From contig DRGC01000008.1 in assembly GCA_011050235.1 (NCBI GenBank), positions 1 to 64,000 on the forward strand: a stretch of 64,000 nucleotides of DNA, read 5' to 3'. Positions within the stretch are counted from its first letter, which is position 1. The number at the start of each line of letters is the position of its first letter. This DNA is from Phycisphaerae bacterium (GTDB taxonomy: Bacteria > Planctomycetota > Phycisphaerae > SM23-33). This document shows, piece by piece, positions 35,108 to 42,919 of this stretch. Made by a program: the position numbers and the translations under genes. The notes under the pieces are model-generated. The model was not told where the DNA came from, did no database searches, and saw only the letters and a list, made by a program, of their open reading frames with translations.

Positions 35108-36987
35108 AGCTGGTCGTCCTCGTCGGTGTCGATATCCACGCCGCCCATGTAGGCCCAGCTTGGCCGGTGGCCGTCGCCGATCGGGTCGGCGTCGATGCGG
35201 GGGCCGCTGTCGCGCTGCGGGCAGCTCAGATGGGCTTGCACGGCGATCATGTGCGCGAACAGCAGGTCGTCATGGCAGCCGGGCCGATGCTCGCGGCGCC
35301 CGGTCGAGGTGATGATGAAGGTCTTCTCCTGCTGGACGAGCAACTCGCTGAAGACCCGGACCTTCCCATCGAAGCCGGTGCGCGGCTCGGGGCGGCACAG
35401 CCGGACCCAGTCGTCGATCAGCAGGTTTCGCGTGTTCATGTCCGTCCGCCAGCCGAGAGCATTGATATTGCGTGGGGCGGCCTGTTCCAGGCGCTCGGCC
35501 AGGTGGCTGCGGGGCATGATGTTGGGGTAGTCCTTCATCGCCACCAGCGTCGCCCAGCCGTTGTTGTTGACCTCCGGCGCCAGCCACGCATCGTTGTAGT
35601 AGCGCCCGGCCAGCATCAATTGCTCGCCGAACCGGTCGGCGTTGGGCCGGCCGAGGTAGACGGCCGCAAACCGCATCCGATCGCGATCCAGAACCGCCGC
35701 CGCCGAGTAGTCGCGGTCGCTGCGGGCATCATGGGGATCGCTGACCAGCCCCTCGGCCACATCGGCGCCGATGACATACTGCCCGTTGGCGGTCGGCCCA
35801 TCGGCGATTTCCCAAAGGTCGTCAGCCCGGTCATCGTCGATAGTCTCGATGACGACCCGGCCGCCCGAGCTGAGGCGAAACCGGACGCGGCGACTCGGCG
35901 CCTGCACCTGCGAGGCGTGGTGGCGGATGACGGCCAGCGGCAGGGCGAGGTTGCCCACCGACAGGAACGCCTGGTCGGTCGTCGCGGGATAGCGGCTTTG
36001 GAATCGTTCGACGTCGCCGGAGAACTCGTTGGCGATCACCCACCGCCGCCAGGCGACCTGCGGCGGGCGGATGCCGTCAAAGCCCGCCAGCACCGCGTGG
36101 TCCGAGCGTTGCTCGATCCAACCAGCGGCGGCGGCGACCAGGTCGCGTTCGTCGCCGATGTAGTCGGCCGGCGTCAGCGAGGTCTCCATGCGGTAGTCGG
36201 GCGAGATGAACCACGGCAGGAATACGAGCGCGAACTCATCGCCGCCCTCGAGCGTGCGGACGACCTGCTGATGCCACCAGTCGCCAACCATCTCGCCGGT
36301 CGATTCGAACAGCACCAGGCCCGCGAGATCGCCTTTGGGCACGGCCGGCAGAAGGTCGCTCATGACCTTCTCCGGGTCGTTCCAATTCGCCAGTTCGCTG
36401 CAATGGACGCGGTGGAGTGTGTGGCCCATGCCGGGCGTTTGGCCCATCTGCGAGCCGATCCAATAGTTGCTTTGGAGGCCGTCAAAGTACAGCTCGGTCG
36501 CATTGGACGCGGCCAAGTGGGGGCGAATGTGAGCGGGCACCTGGGCGTGCCACTGCTTGGCGCGGCGGAGCCATTTCTTGGGCAGTTCGAGCTTGTCGGC
36601 GATGGAGATCGCGTTGTAGCCGTGATGCGTCTGGCAGGCCTGCTGGCAGAGGCCGCATGCCAGCGTCGAGATGCCCTGCTGTCGGCTCTTGAGCACCTTC
36701 AGCCGCGGCTGCCGGCCGGCGCGAATCAGCCGACGCCGTTCGGCATCGACGATTCGCTGCGGGCCATTGAGGATGAACGGGCGAGCGGGGCCGCGCTTGG
36801 GCAGGACGTTCCAATACCGTCGCGCGTAGCGGGCGAAGTCCCTGAACGAATCCAGTTGTTTAACGAATGACACCGATTGTGTTTCCTGTTCTCCGGCCGG
36901 TGGGTTCGGCCCGACCGCGGGCGCCCCGGCCGATGCGATCGTCAGGGCGATCAAGACGCTCCAGGTGTGGTGGTGGTTGCGGGTCAT
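35104..36987 (-). CDS. Terminase large subunit
   Basis: The ATPase-nuclease motor that packages phage DNA, 627 residues from ATG at 36987. The ATPase has the terminase-type Walker A LKSRQQGIST and Walker B LVLFEST; the nuclease has GADVAEG and later acidic residues, with HDDLLFAHMIA near the end. The ATG overlaps the small-subunit stop (ATGA). The first 40 residues look like a signal peptide, which is odd for a terminase. A GTG at 36873 with AGGAAA 8 bases upstream begins SFVKQLDSF and may be the true start. Confidence 0.88.
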   Translation of the reverse strand: MTRNHHHTWSVLIALTIASAGAPAVGPNPPAGEQETQSVSFVKQLDSFRDFARYARRYWNVLPKRGPARPFILNGPQRIVDAERRRLIRAGRQPRLKVLKSRQQGISTLACGLCQQACQTHHGYNAISIADKLELPKKWLRRAKQWHAQVPAHIRPHLAASNATELYFDGLQSNYWIGSQMGQTPGMGHTLHRVHCSELANWNDPEKVMSDLLPAVPKGDLAGLVLFESTGEMVGDWWHQQVVRTLEGGDEFALVFLPWFISPDYRMETSLTPADYIGDERDLVAAAAGWIEQRSDHAVLAGFDGIRPPQVAWRRWVIANEFSGDVERFQSRYPATTDQAFLSVGNLALPLAVIRHHASQVQAPSRRVRFRLSSGGRVVIETIDDDRADDLWEIADGPTANGQYVIGADVAEGLVSDPHDARSDRDYSAAAVLDRDRMRFAAVYLGRPNADRFGEQLMLAGRYYNDAWLAPEVNNNGWATLVAMKDYPNIMPRSHLAERLEQAAPRNINALGWRTDMNTRNLLIDDWVRLCRPEPRTGFDGKVRVFSELLVQQEKTFIITSTGRREHRPGCHDDLLFAHMIAVQAHLSCPQRDSGPRIDADPIGDGHRPSWAYMGGVDIDTDEDDQL

Positions 36988-37433
36988 TTCGTCGTCCCCT
37001 CCTCCGCATTCGGCGGCGTCTTGTTCTTGCCGGCTCGGCCGTTGGGCTTGTCGGTCGCTTTGGCGTCCAGGTCGGCGAGTTCCTGCTCGAACGTCTTGCT
37101 CGCCGCCGACTTGCCGCGCCCGTTGCGCCGGGTGTCGAACCGTTCGAGAAACAGCTTGCGGTCGCTGGTCGAGCCGGGCGCGCCGTCGCTGGTGGCGGCC
37201 TTTAGCATGGCAGCCTGCACGCGCCCGATAGCCATGGCGAAATGGCGATCCTGCTGCTGGACCCACCACTGGGCGAACCCCGGCTGATCGAACCAGCGAT
37301 AGTAATTCCGGCGGCAGACGCCGACGGCCTTGCACGCGTCGGTGATAGTGCAGTCATAGTCCTGCCGCTGCATGTGGGCCAGCAGGTCCTCCATCTGCGT
37401 GGTGGGGCAAAATGCCTTCTTGTTGCCGGACAC
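36984..37433 (-). CDS. Terminase small subunit
   Basis: A 149-residue protein with a helix-turn-helix near residues 27-50 (DYDCTITDACKAVGVCRRNYYRW), the DNA-recognition module of phage small terminases of the HTH type. A helical oligomerisation region follows, and the tail is Lys/Arg-rich. It ends inside the start of the large subunit. It selects the packaging site on phage DNA. Confidence 0.8.
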   Translation of the reverse strand: MSGNKKAFCPTTQMEDLLAHMQRQDYDCTITDACKAVGVCRRNYYRWFDQPGFAQWWVQQQDRHFAMAIGRVQAAMLKAATSDGAPGSTSDRKLFLERFDTRRNGRGKSAASKTFEQELADLDAKATDKPNGRAGKNKTPPNAEEGTTK

Positions 37434-37463
37434 GGCGACTCCTGTTTCATGGAAGGTGGACGG

Positions 37464-37658
37464 CTAGTCATTGTTGGTTTCGATCTTCTTGACGCCCGCG
37501 CGCAGGGCGAGCAGGCCCAGCGAGCCCAGCGTGGCGTACAGCCACGACGGCGTTTGCCAGTCGATCACCCCGGCCCCGCCGAGGGCCTCCAGGCCGCCGA
37601 CGATGAAGGTTACCAAGGCCACCAGATACGTCTTCTTACCGCTGAACCACTCGAACAT
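37464..37658 (-). CDS. Holin-like small membrane protein
   Basis: A 64-residue protein, ATG at 37658 after AGGGAGATC. It has two hydrophobic segments (YLVALVTFIVGGLEALGG and LYATLGSLGLLAL) and a charged tail KKIETNND, the layout of phage holins that permeabilise the host membrane before lysis. No endolysin was recognised nearby. Confidence 0.65.
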   Translation of the reverse strand: MFEWFSGKKTYLVALVTFIVGGLEALGGAGVIDWQTPSWLYATLGSLGLLALRAGVKKIETNND

Positions 37659-37766
37659 GACGATCTCCCTGCTGCCCCTGTTGATCTGCGAGTTTTGATT
37701 TCCGATTGATACCTGTCCCATTGGCGTCGCCCGCTCAGCGGCCGCGGCGCCGACGGATGAGCACGA

Positions 37767-38204
37767 TCAGTCCGATGAGCCCGCCGACGCCGGCGAGGGC
37801 GATGCCAACGACCCCGCCGATGCTGAGCCCGGCCCGCCAGAGCCATCCGCTTGCGCCGGCGGCGAGGTCGAGCCCGTCGCCGCCGCTGGCCGAGGGTCCG
37901 ACGAAAGGTTGCCTCCATCGTCGATGCGGGTGTTGATGACGATGATGTTGGCCACCCCGTCGCCCGGCTGGATCGACTGCAGAGCGCCGCTTGGGTCGAA
38001 CGTCACGAGCAGGTCGGCGCCAGGCGGCGGCGAAGATGGGGGCGGCGATGTGAAAGCGGCCGGCTCGATCTGATGGCCGCGCTGGTCGAGGACGTAGTTG
38101 ATGCCCTTGCCGCCGATGCCGCCATCGGCCCCCCAGATAGGCACGCAGCCCGCCCCCGTCAGCAGCATCAAAGTAATCGCGATGGTTCCGAAAAGGTGCG
38201 TCAT
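37767..38204 (-). CDS. Predicted lipoprotein
   Basis: A 145-residue protein with a signal peptide ending in the lipobox LTGAGC, so Cys20 should be lipidated. The rest is Pro/Ser/Ala-rich and disordered with a short folded middle (LLVTFDPSGALQSIQPG). Its position, before the holin-like gene and after a TM protein whose stop it overlaps (ATGA, 38201-38204), would fit an outer-membrane (o-) spanin partner. Similarity is not sufficient to name it. Confidence 0.6.
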   Translation of the reverse strand: MTHLFGTIAITLMLLTGAGCVPIWGADGGIGGKGINYVLDQRGHQIEPAAFTSPPPSSPPPGADLLVTFDPSGALQSIQPGDGVANIIVINTRIDDGGNLSSDPRPAAATGSTSPPAQADGSGGPGSASAGSLASPSPASAGSSD

Positions 38205-38590
38205 GGCATATCCTCCGACAGCGGCAAGCGCGGCATGGCGTCGCGACTGCCCGCGCGAATCTTCAGGTGGTGCATAATGACCATTTGGTTGCTGTGGATC
38301 TCATGGAGCAGGTCGGTCACCTCGCGCTGCTGAACATCCTGGCGTTCGTTGACGGCGCTATTGTTTTCGGCCTTGGCCTTGACCGACGCGAATGCCAGGA
38401 CGGCTGCGACTACGGTGGCGATCAGCGCCAGCGAAAAGCCCCCGAAGGCGACCCAAAACGATCCCGCCCGACACTGCAGAGGCGAAGATGGATGAAGGCA
38501 ACGGGCCTTCATGTCAGCGCCGGTTTGCTCAACCGCCCGGCCGGTGGACGAACCCGAGGGGCCTGCTTGCGAACTGTTCTGAATACTCAC
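38201..38590 (-). CDS. Single-pass membrane protein with coiled-coil tail
   Basis: A 129-residue protein with a TM segment at about residues 46-68 followed by a helical coiled region (NERQDVQQREVTDLLHEIHS). It might be the inner-membrane (i-) spanin partner of the lipoprotein whose start overlaps its stop. A conserved palindrome lies about 40 bases upstream. Confidence 0.6.
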   Translation of the reverse strand: MSIQNSSQAGPSGSSTGRAVEQTGADMKARCLHPSSPLQCRAGSFWVAFGGFSLALIATVVAAVLAFASVKAKAENNSAVNERQDVQQREVTDLLHEIHSNQMVIMHHLKIRAGSRDAMPRLPLSEDMP

Positions 38591-38628
38591 GCCCCATTAT
38601 TCGCCCCGGCCACCCGGCGGACCACGCC

Positions 38629-38651
38629 ATGGCTTACTCTCCCGTAAGCGT
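38629..38651. promoter_or_regulatory. Conserved palindrome ATGGCTTAC-N6-GTAAGCGT, copy 1
   Basis: The inverted repeat GCTTAC/GTAAGC with a 6-base spacer lies 39 bases upstream of the minus-strand gene starting at 38590. The same 17 defined bases recur at 39736-39758 before another gene of the same block. It is probably an operator or phage promoter element. Confidence 0.6.
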
Positions 38652-38797
38652 TTTGGATGAGCGAAGGCGGCAGATGCTTGCCCGGCGTCTCTTGCCTCGT
38701 TAATCCACGGCGACCCCAATGGCCTCGTGACCCACATGGCCGTGAACTGTATCGCCTGGGCCGCGAATTAGATGGCATTGGGAAAAACGGCCGACGG

Positions 38798-39184
38798 TCA
38801 CTCCGGCTGGAGGTAGCCGTAGACAATGCATTCGACCTTGCCCGCATGGTCGGCCCGCAACTCGGGCGTCCGGCCGGGGGGACAGACATACGGGGGATCG
38901 AGGCGCCGGCCCAGCAGGCCGCCGCTTGGGCTCGAGCCGCTGACAATCGTCTCGTTGCCGCCGGGCGCGCCGTCCGGCGGCGGCATGACCAGATGCACAC
39001 CGCCGGCGACGCCGCTGGTGAGGATCACTTCGGTGATGACGAGCCGCTCGACGGCGGCGATGGCCGTCTCGACATTCAAGTCGGGCTCAATCAGTCGCAG
39101 CGACACGCCGGCGGTGGCGTTGTCACTGTCAACACGCCCGCGGAACCATCGGGTGGGCTGGGGATTGGCGTTTGGGGCCGACAT
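38798..39184 (-). CDS. Virion-type protein (paralogue of 39218 gene)
   Basis: A 128-residue protein that shares with its upstream neighbour VITEVILTSGVAGGVHLV, the PYVCPPGRTPEL block and the closing CIVYGYL strand. The pattern of strands and short loops fits a beta-sandwich. It may be a decoration or fibre protein. The copies are probably an old tandem duplication. Confidence 0.55.
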   Translation of the reverse strand: MSAPNANPQPTRWFRGRVDSDNATAGVSLRLIEPDLNVETAIAAVERLVITEVILTSGVAGGVHLVMPPPDGAPGGNETIVSGSSPSGGLLGRRLDPPYVCPPGRTPELRADHAGKVECIVYGYLQPE

Positions 39185-39217
39185 GGATAGACCTGGGCGT
39201 ATGCCCGTCCGGGCCGA

Positions 39218-39610
39218 TCACTCGGCGCGGCGGATATACCCATGAACCACGCACATGATAGCCCCGGACGATTCGGCGATCAACGTGGGCATCGTGCCGG
39301 CCGGGCACACATACGGGGTGATGAAGCTGTGCATCAGGCCCAGGAGGTTGACGTTGCCGCCGACGATCAGTTCACCGGCATCGGCGGAGGTGTCCGCATC
39401 AACGTCGATGATCAACGAAACGTTTCCATTGACTTGCGTGGTGAGGATCACATCGGTGATCACGAATTGATCGGCCTCGGTCAGTGTGATGGTCTCGGTG
39501 GTCGAGCCGGCCTGGTACAGTGTCACGGGTGCGCCATTTTGGGCGTCGTTGGTGATGGCTTCGCCGTGGACCCACATTCCGGGGACCCATTGGCCGCTTT
39601 GAACAGGCAT
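39218..39610 (-). CDS. Virion-type protein (paralogue of 38798 gene)
   Basis: A 130-residue strand-rich protein. VITDVILTTQVNGNVSLI, TPYVCPAGTMPTL and CVVHGYIRR match the neighbouring copy. AAAGGACATCTC precedes the ATG at 39610. The palindrome copy 2 lies about 125 bases upstream. Confidence 0.55.
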   Translation of the reverse strand: MPVQSGQWVPGMWVHGEAITNDAQNGAPVTLYQAGSTTETITLTEADQFVITDVILTTQVNGNVSLIIDVDADTSADAGELIVGGNVNLLGLMHSFITPYVCPAGTMPTLIAESSGAIMCVVHGYIRRAE

Positions 39611-39735
39611 GAGATGTCCTTTCGTTTCCTTGGAGAACGTCGCTGGAAAACAATCGCAGTCGCGATGTGCGGGGGGCCGCCTCGCCCCCCCGTGTTATTG
39701 TCATTGTCGCGAGGGGCGAGCCCCAAGCCCACCGG

Positions 39736-39758
39736 ATGGCTTACATATGCGTAAGCGT
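39736..39758. promoter_or_regulatory. Conserved palindrome ATGGCTTAC-N6-GTAAGCGT, copy 2
   Basis: This is the same element as at 38629-38651, with ATATGC-like spacer instead of TCTCCC. It lies in the intergenic gap between the glycosyltransferase stop at 39770 and the gene starting at 39610. A G/C-run hairpin-like sequence (39670-39725) sits between it and that gene. Confidence 0.6.
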
Positions 39759-39769
39759 CTGTGAAGTCG

Positions 39770-40498
39770 TTACGTCGGCCCCATCTCAGGATGATGCGCC
39801 GGCGGGGGGATGTGTTCGTGGGCATGACGACGGGCGGCCGGCTGGTTGTGGCGAAGGTCGAGCAGTTGCCGCAGTTGGCGCCGGCCCCGTTCGCTGCGGC
39901 CGCACCAGTTGACGCCTCGCCTGCCCAGGTGTCCCAAACGGATGGGCAGGTGGATCTTTCGGTCGCCCCAGAGGCGTTCGAAGTCCGAATCGTAGCCGCC
40001 CGCGTGCCGCCATGTCGTTGTCAGCAATGGGTCCCGCTGAGCCCGCGGGTCGCTGGTGTGGAATAGCTGGAAGTAGCCCGCCCACCGGCTGCCCGGCATG
40101 CGTTGGCTGTCGGCGGGAATGCCCCGGCCCGCATCATCGACTTGATAGCGACTGCACCCGTACAACCAGCCGGGCTGTGGGGCACTGGCGCCGAATTGGC
40201 CCACCCAGTTCAGCGGCGGGAGAATATCGACGTCCAGCAGCAGCACCCAGTCGGTCCACGCCAGAAGGCGCCGGCCTTCTTCCATCGCCGCGCCCTTGTT
40301 GAACGATGCTCCGTGGGCATAGAACGCTTCGGTCACGTGGATGGCGGCATTGGGATAGCCGGCTACGACCTGCGGCGTCTGGCGATCGGACGGGGCGGTG
40401 ATGACGACGATCCTGTCGAGAGTGGCCGACCACCGCGGCAAGGTCAGCCGCAGCATATCGGCATAGTCCACGCACGCGCAGAGCCCCTCGATCATCAT
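39770..40498 (-). CDS. Glycosyltransferase-like protein (GT-A fold)
   Basis: A 242-residue protein with LRLTLPRWSATLDRIVVITAP and WVLLLDVDILPPLNW, i.e. a DxD site in a GT2/GT-A arrangement. KGAAMEEGRRLL resembles the NxARNxG block of GT2 enzymes. The start (ATG at 40498) overlaps the stop of the radical-SAM-like gene by 4 bases. The C-terminus is Arg- and His-rich. Confidence 0.72.
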   Translation of the reverse strand: MMIEGLCACVDYADMLRLTLPRWSATLDRIVVITAPSDRQTPQVVAGYPNAAIHVTEAFYAHGASFNKGAAMEEGRRLLAWTDWVLLLDVDILPPLNWVGQFGASAPQPGWLYGCSRYQVDDAGRGIPADSQRMPGSRWAGYFQLFHTSDPRAQRDPLLTTTWRHAGGYDSDFERLWGDRKIHLPIRLGHLGRRGVNWCGRSERGRRQLRQLLDLRHNQPAARRHAHEHIPPPAHHPEMGPT

Positions 40499-41331
40499 GG
40501 CGACTTCCTCAGGTTGCGGCGCCGTTTGTCGCTTCGCAGGAGCAGATAGTCCAGCGGATGGCGCCAGCGGCGGCGTTGCTCGGCCAGATCGTAGCCGGCC
40601 GGGTCGAACCGCTCCACGCTGCGCCCGGCGGCAACGACCGGCAGATGGGTGTCGGAGACGTCATCGACCCGGTCGATATCGCGGCGGGCGGGCAGGGGGC
40701 ACGCCATGCCGCAGTTGGGGCACCACCGGCGGATCTGACGATCGAACCGGGACAGGTCCCACTCCCACCAGCCGTCGACGACGGGCAGCCCATTGTCCTC
40801 CCGGTAGACGTGGTCCCAGGCGGCGGCGATCTCGCAGAAGTACGCTCGCGGCTGGCCGTTGATCTCGGTGATGCAGGCCGACCATGTCAGGTTGATCGGG
40901 CAGCGATCGATGAGCTCCCACATTGTGCGGGCGTCGGCGACAACGTCCTTGATGGCGACCATGGTCGGACAGTGATAGCACTCGCTGCGGTGGGGGTTGT
41001 AATTGTGGGTGCCGTATATTTCGCGACAGAGCGTTGCGTGGGGGCCGTAATTGTTCGTCCAGATGCCGCGCCGTCGTTTGCCCGCCCGGGCGCGTGCGAA
41101 CCACCGCGAGTAGGCCTCAAATTGGCCGATCATGCACGGATTCCCACCGAAAACGCCCACCACGCCGGGAAACTCCGCCAGCGACCGGACGGCGATCTTG
41201 AAGTTCTCGAAGCTCATGATGAACCGGCGGCGGTGATGGGCCAGCATCCGAGTGCAGTTGGAGCACTTGGGCCCGTCGCACAGGTTGGTCACGTCGATCT
41301 GGATATTCCGCATGTGGCGAATGGCGCGCAT
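40495..41331 (-). CDS. Radical SAM-like protein with CX4CX2C
   Basis: A 278-residue protein. IQIDVTNLCDGPKCSNCTR resembles the start of a radical-SAM barrel, but the cysteines (C18, C23, C26) are spaced CX4CX2C and not CX3CX2C. GVFGGNPCM stands where GGEP/GGxP normally holds the methionine group. A second cysteine set near the C-terminus (WCPNCGMACPLP) could hold an auxiliary cluster or zinc, as in SPASM proteins. The target could be a sugar or peptide; it is embedded among glycosyltransferases and a methyltransferase. It may be a novel radical-SAM subfamily or a metal-binding look-alike. Confidence 0.62.
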   Translation of the reverse strand: MRAIRHMRNIQIDVTNLCDGPKCSNCTRMLAHHRRRFIMSFENFKIAVRSLAEFPGVVGVFGGNPCMIGQFEAYSRWFARARAGKRRRGIWTNNYGPHATLCREIYGTHNYNPHRSECYHCPTMVAIKDVVADARTMWELIDRCPINLTWSACITEINGQPRAYFCEIAAAWDHVYREDNGLPVVDGWWEWDLSRFDRQIRRWCPNCGMACPLPARRDIDRVDDVSDTHLPVVAAGRSVERFDPAGYDLAEQRRRWRHPLDYLLLRSDKRRRNLRKSP

Positions 41332-41342
41332 GATGGCCCCGA

Positions 41343-41927
41343 TTACGGCGCGCCGGTTAGCGGCCTGGTGTTCGGCTGTTTGTAGATGTACCAGCTCCTG
41401 TTCGCCGGTTCGTGCGTCACGTAGACACGGCGTGAGGTGCGATCGGCGAACTCACGAACGACTGGTTCGACCATTTCGAAGTCATGCCCAGCCAGGATGC
41501 CGTTGTCCGACAGGATGGCCCAATATCGCTCCATGTCCTCTCGGGCCGCGTCGTGGGCATGGTTGCCGTCGACGTACACAAAGTCCGGCATAGCATTCGC
41601 TCGTCTGAGCAAGTCGATCGCTCGGTCGCTGGTCGTCTGAAGGAACCGAACCCGCCCGAAATGCCGAACCGCCAGCCCCACGACGGCCGTCAGAAAGTCC
41701 GGCAGCCGCGGCCAGCGGATCATGTCCTCGTATCCGGCCAACTCGTCGGTCCACGGGTCCACGCACCAGAGCAACCGGCCTCGCCAGTCGTCCAGGAACA
41801 TCGAGGCGAACACGCCGCGGTCCGTGCCGATCTCGACGGCGTGCCGCACCAGTTGCCGTCGGTTGCAGAGAGAGCCGAACTGGCGACGCTTTTGGATCTC
41901 GGGTGACTTTTCGATGCGGCCGGTCAT
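41343..41927 (-). CDS. SAM-dependent methyltransferase (class I, Methyltransf_24-like)
   Basis: A 194-residue enzyme from ATG at 41927 (ATGA overlap with the upstream stop). VEIGTDRGVFASMFLDDW is the SAM loop, WCVDPWTDE the second strand, and YVDGNHAHDAAREDMERYW matches the DGxHxYxxxxxD motif of sugar-related O-methyltransferases such as Methyltransf_24. The next gene codes for the radical-SAM-like protein and the previous one for a glycosyltransferase, so methylation of a glycan is likely. Confidence 0.72.
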   Translation of the reverse strand: MTGRIEKSPEIQKRRQFGSLCNRRQLVRHAVEIGTDRGVFASMFLDDWRGRLLWCVDPWTDELAGYEDMIRWPRLPDFLTAVVGLAVRHFGRVRFLQTTSDRAIDLLRRANAMPDFVYVDGNHAHDAAREDMERYWAILSDNGILAGHDFEMVEPVVREFADRTSRRVYVTHEPANRSWYIYKQPNTRPLTGAP

Positions 41928-42919
41928 AGTCTGTCCCCTGCGAGCCAACGGTCTTTCAGCAGTCCGTGGATGCGACGGGCCTCCACGCGGTAGTCGTATC
42001 TGTCGATGCACCTGGCGGCCAGGTCGCGCTGGCGGTCCAGATCCCACGTCCTGCCCAACTCGCCCACCAGATCGATCAGGTCGCCCAGGGCGATGTCCGA
42101 GTCGATACGCACCAGGTTCCTTTCGATGACGGGCAGGCGTTCTGATTTTGGCAGGTTGGTCACAACGATGCACCCGGCGGCGGTGGCTTCGAAATGCTTC
42201 TTCAGGGCCCATCGCCACCGCGACGTGCCGACGATGCAGACCTTGTGCTGGGCCAGGGCCTGCATGAATGTCGGCACGGCCGAACCGCTGGTGCGGGCGT
42301 ATCCGTGGTGTTGGCGCAGGGTGAATATCTTTCGAGCAACGCGGCTTCGCCGAATGGTCCGAACCAGGCGGGTCCGCATCGGATAGATCACGCTGCCAAG
42401 GCAGCCGGCCAGGATCGCCGGTTTATCACGCGGGGCGATGGGCGGGCAATACTCGCGCGTCACCGAATGGTAGATACGGAGCAGGCGGCCGTTGGGAATC
42501 CACGGATTGTGCGCCCTGACGTTGGTCAGGTCGTAGCGGGTCAGCACCGCATCCGGCCGCAGGCGATCGTGGAAGCGGCGGTGCGCGTCCTGATGGCTGC
42601 AGGGGTCGCACAGGTTGGTGAGGCGGTAGATGTGCGGCTGCTCGCCCAGCCACGGCCAGTTGATGAAGGTCAGGTCCTTGCTGGGAGGCTGGGGCATCGC
42701 GGCATCCCACATGTTGATGCCTTGCAGGAAGACCATATCGGGCTGCGCCTGCCGGCAGACAGCGCGAACGTCGACACGGTTCCTGGGCGATGGGAAGTGG
42801 CGTCCGTAGGTGTCGAACCCCATCATCTCCAGCCCGCGCTGCAACAGGTGGGCGGTATCGCTGGCGAAACGGCTGAACTGGGCGACGCCGAACTGGATGG
42901 CCTTCGGCTCAGGCATCAA
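41924..42919 (-). CDS. Glycosyltransferase-like protein (GT-B fold, group 1-like)
   Basis: A 331-residue protein with the layout of a GT-B enzyme. The C-terminal half holds KKHFEATAAGCIVVTNL, a good match to the EExxAxGxPVI nucleotide-sugar block of group 1 glycosyltransferases, and ends with a helical domain (DRQRDLAARCIDRYDY). The N-terminal half is less conserved and contains WIPNGRLLRIYHS. The start overlaps the previous stop by 11 bases. Confidence 0.65.
   Translation of the reverse strand: MMPEPKAIQFGVAQFSRFASDTAHLLQRGLEMMGFDTYGRHFPSPRNRVDVRAVCRQAQPDMVFLQGINMWDAAMPQPPSKDLTFINWPWLGEQPHIYRLTNLCDPCSHQDAHRRFHDRLRPDAVLTRYDLTNVRAHNPWIPNGRLLRIYHSVTREYCPPIAPRDKPAILAGCLGSVIYPMRTRLVRTIRRSRVARKIFTLRQHHGYARTSGSAVPTFMQALAQHKVCIVGTSRWRWALKKHFEATAAGCIVVTNLPKSERLPVIERNLVRIDSDIALGDLIDLVGELGRTWDLDRQRDLAARCIDRYDYRVEARRIHGLLKDRWLAGDRL

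Noticed and set aside
35167..36870. A 567-codon plus-strand frame opposite the large terminase
   Set aside because: Terminase motifs on the minus strand are unambiguous; the opposite frame has none.
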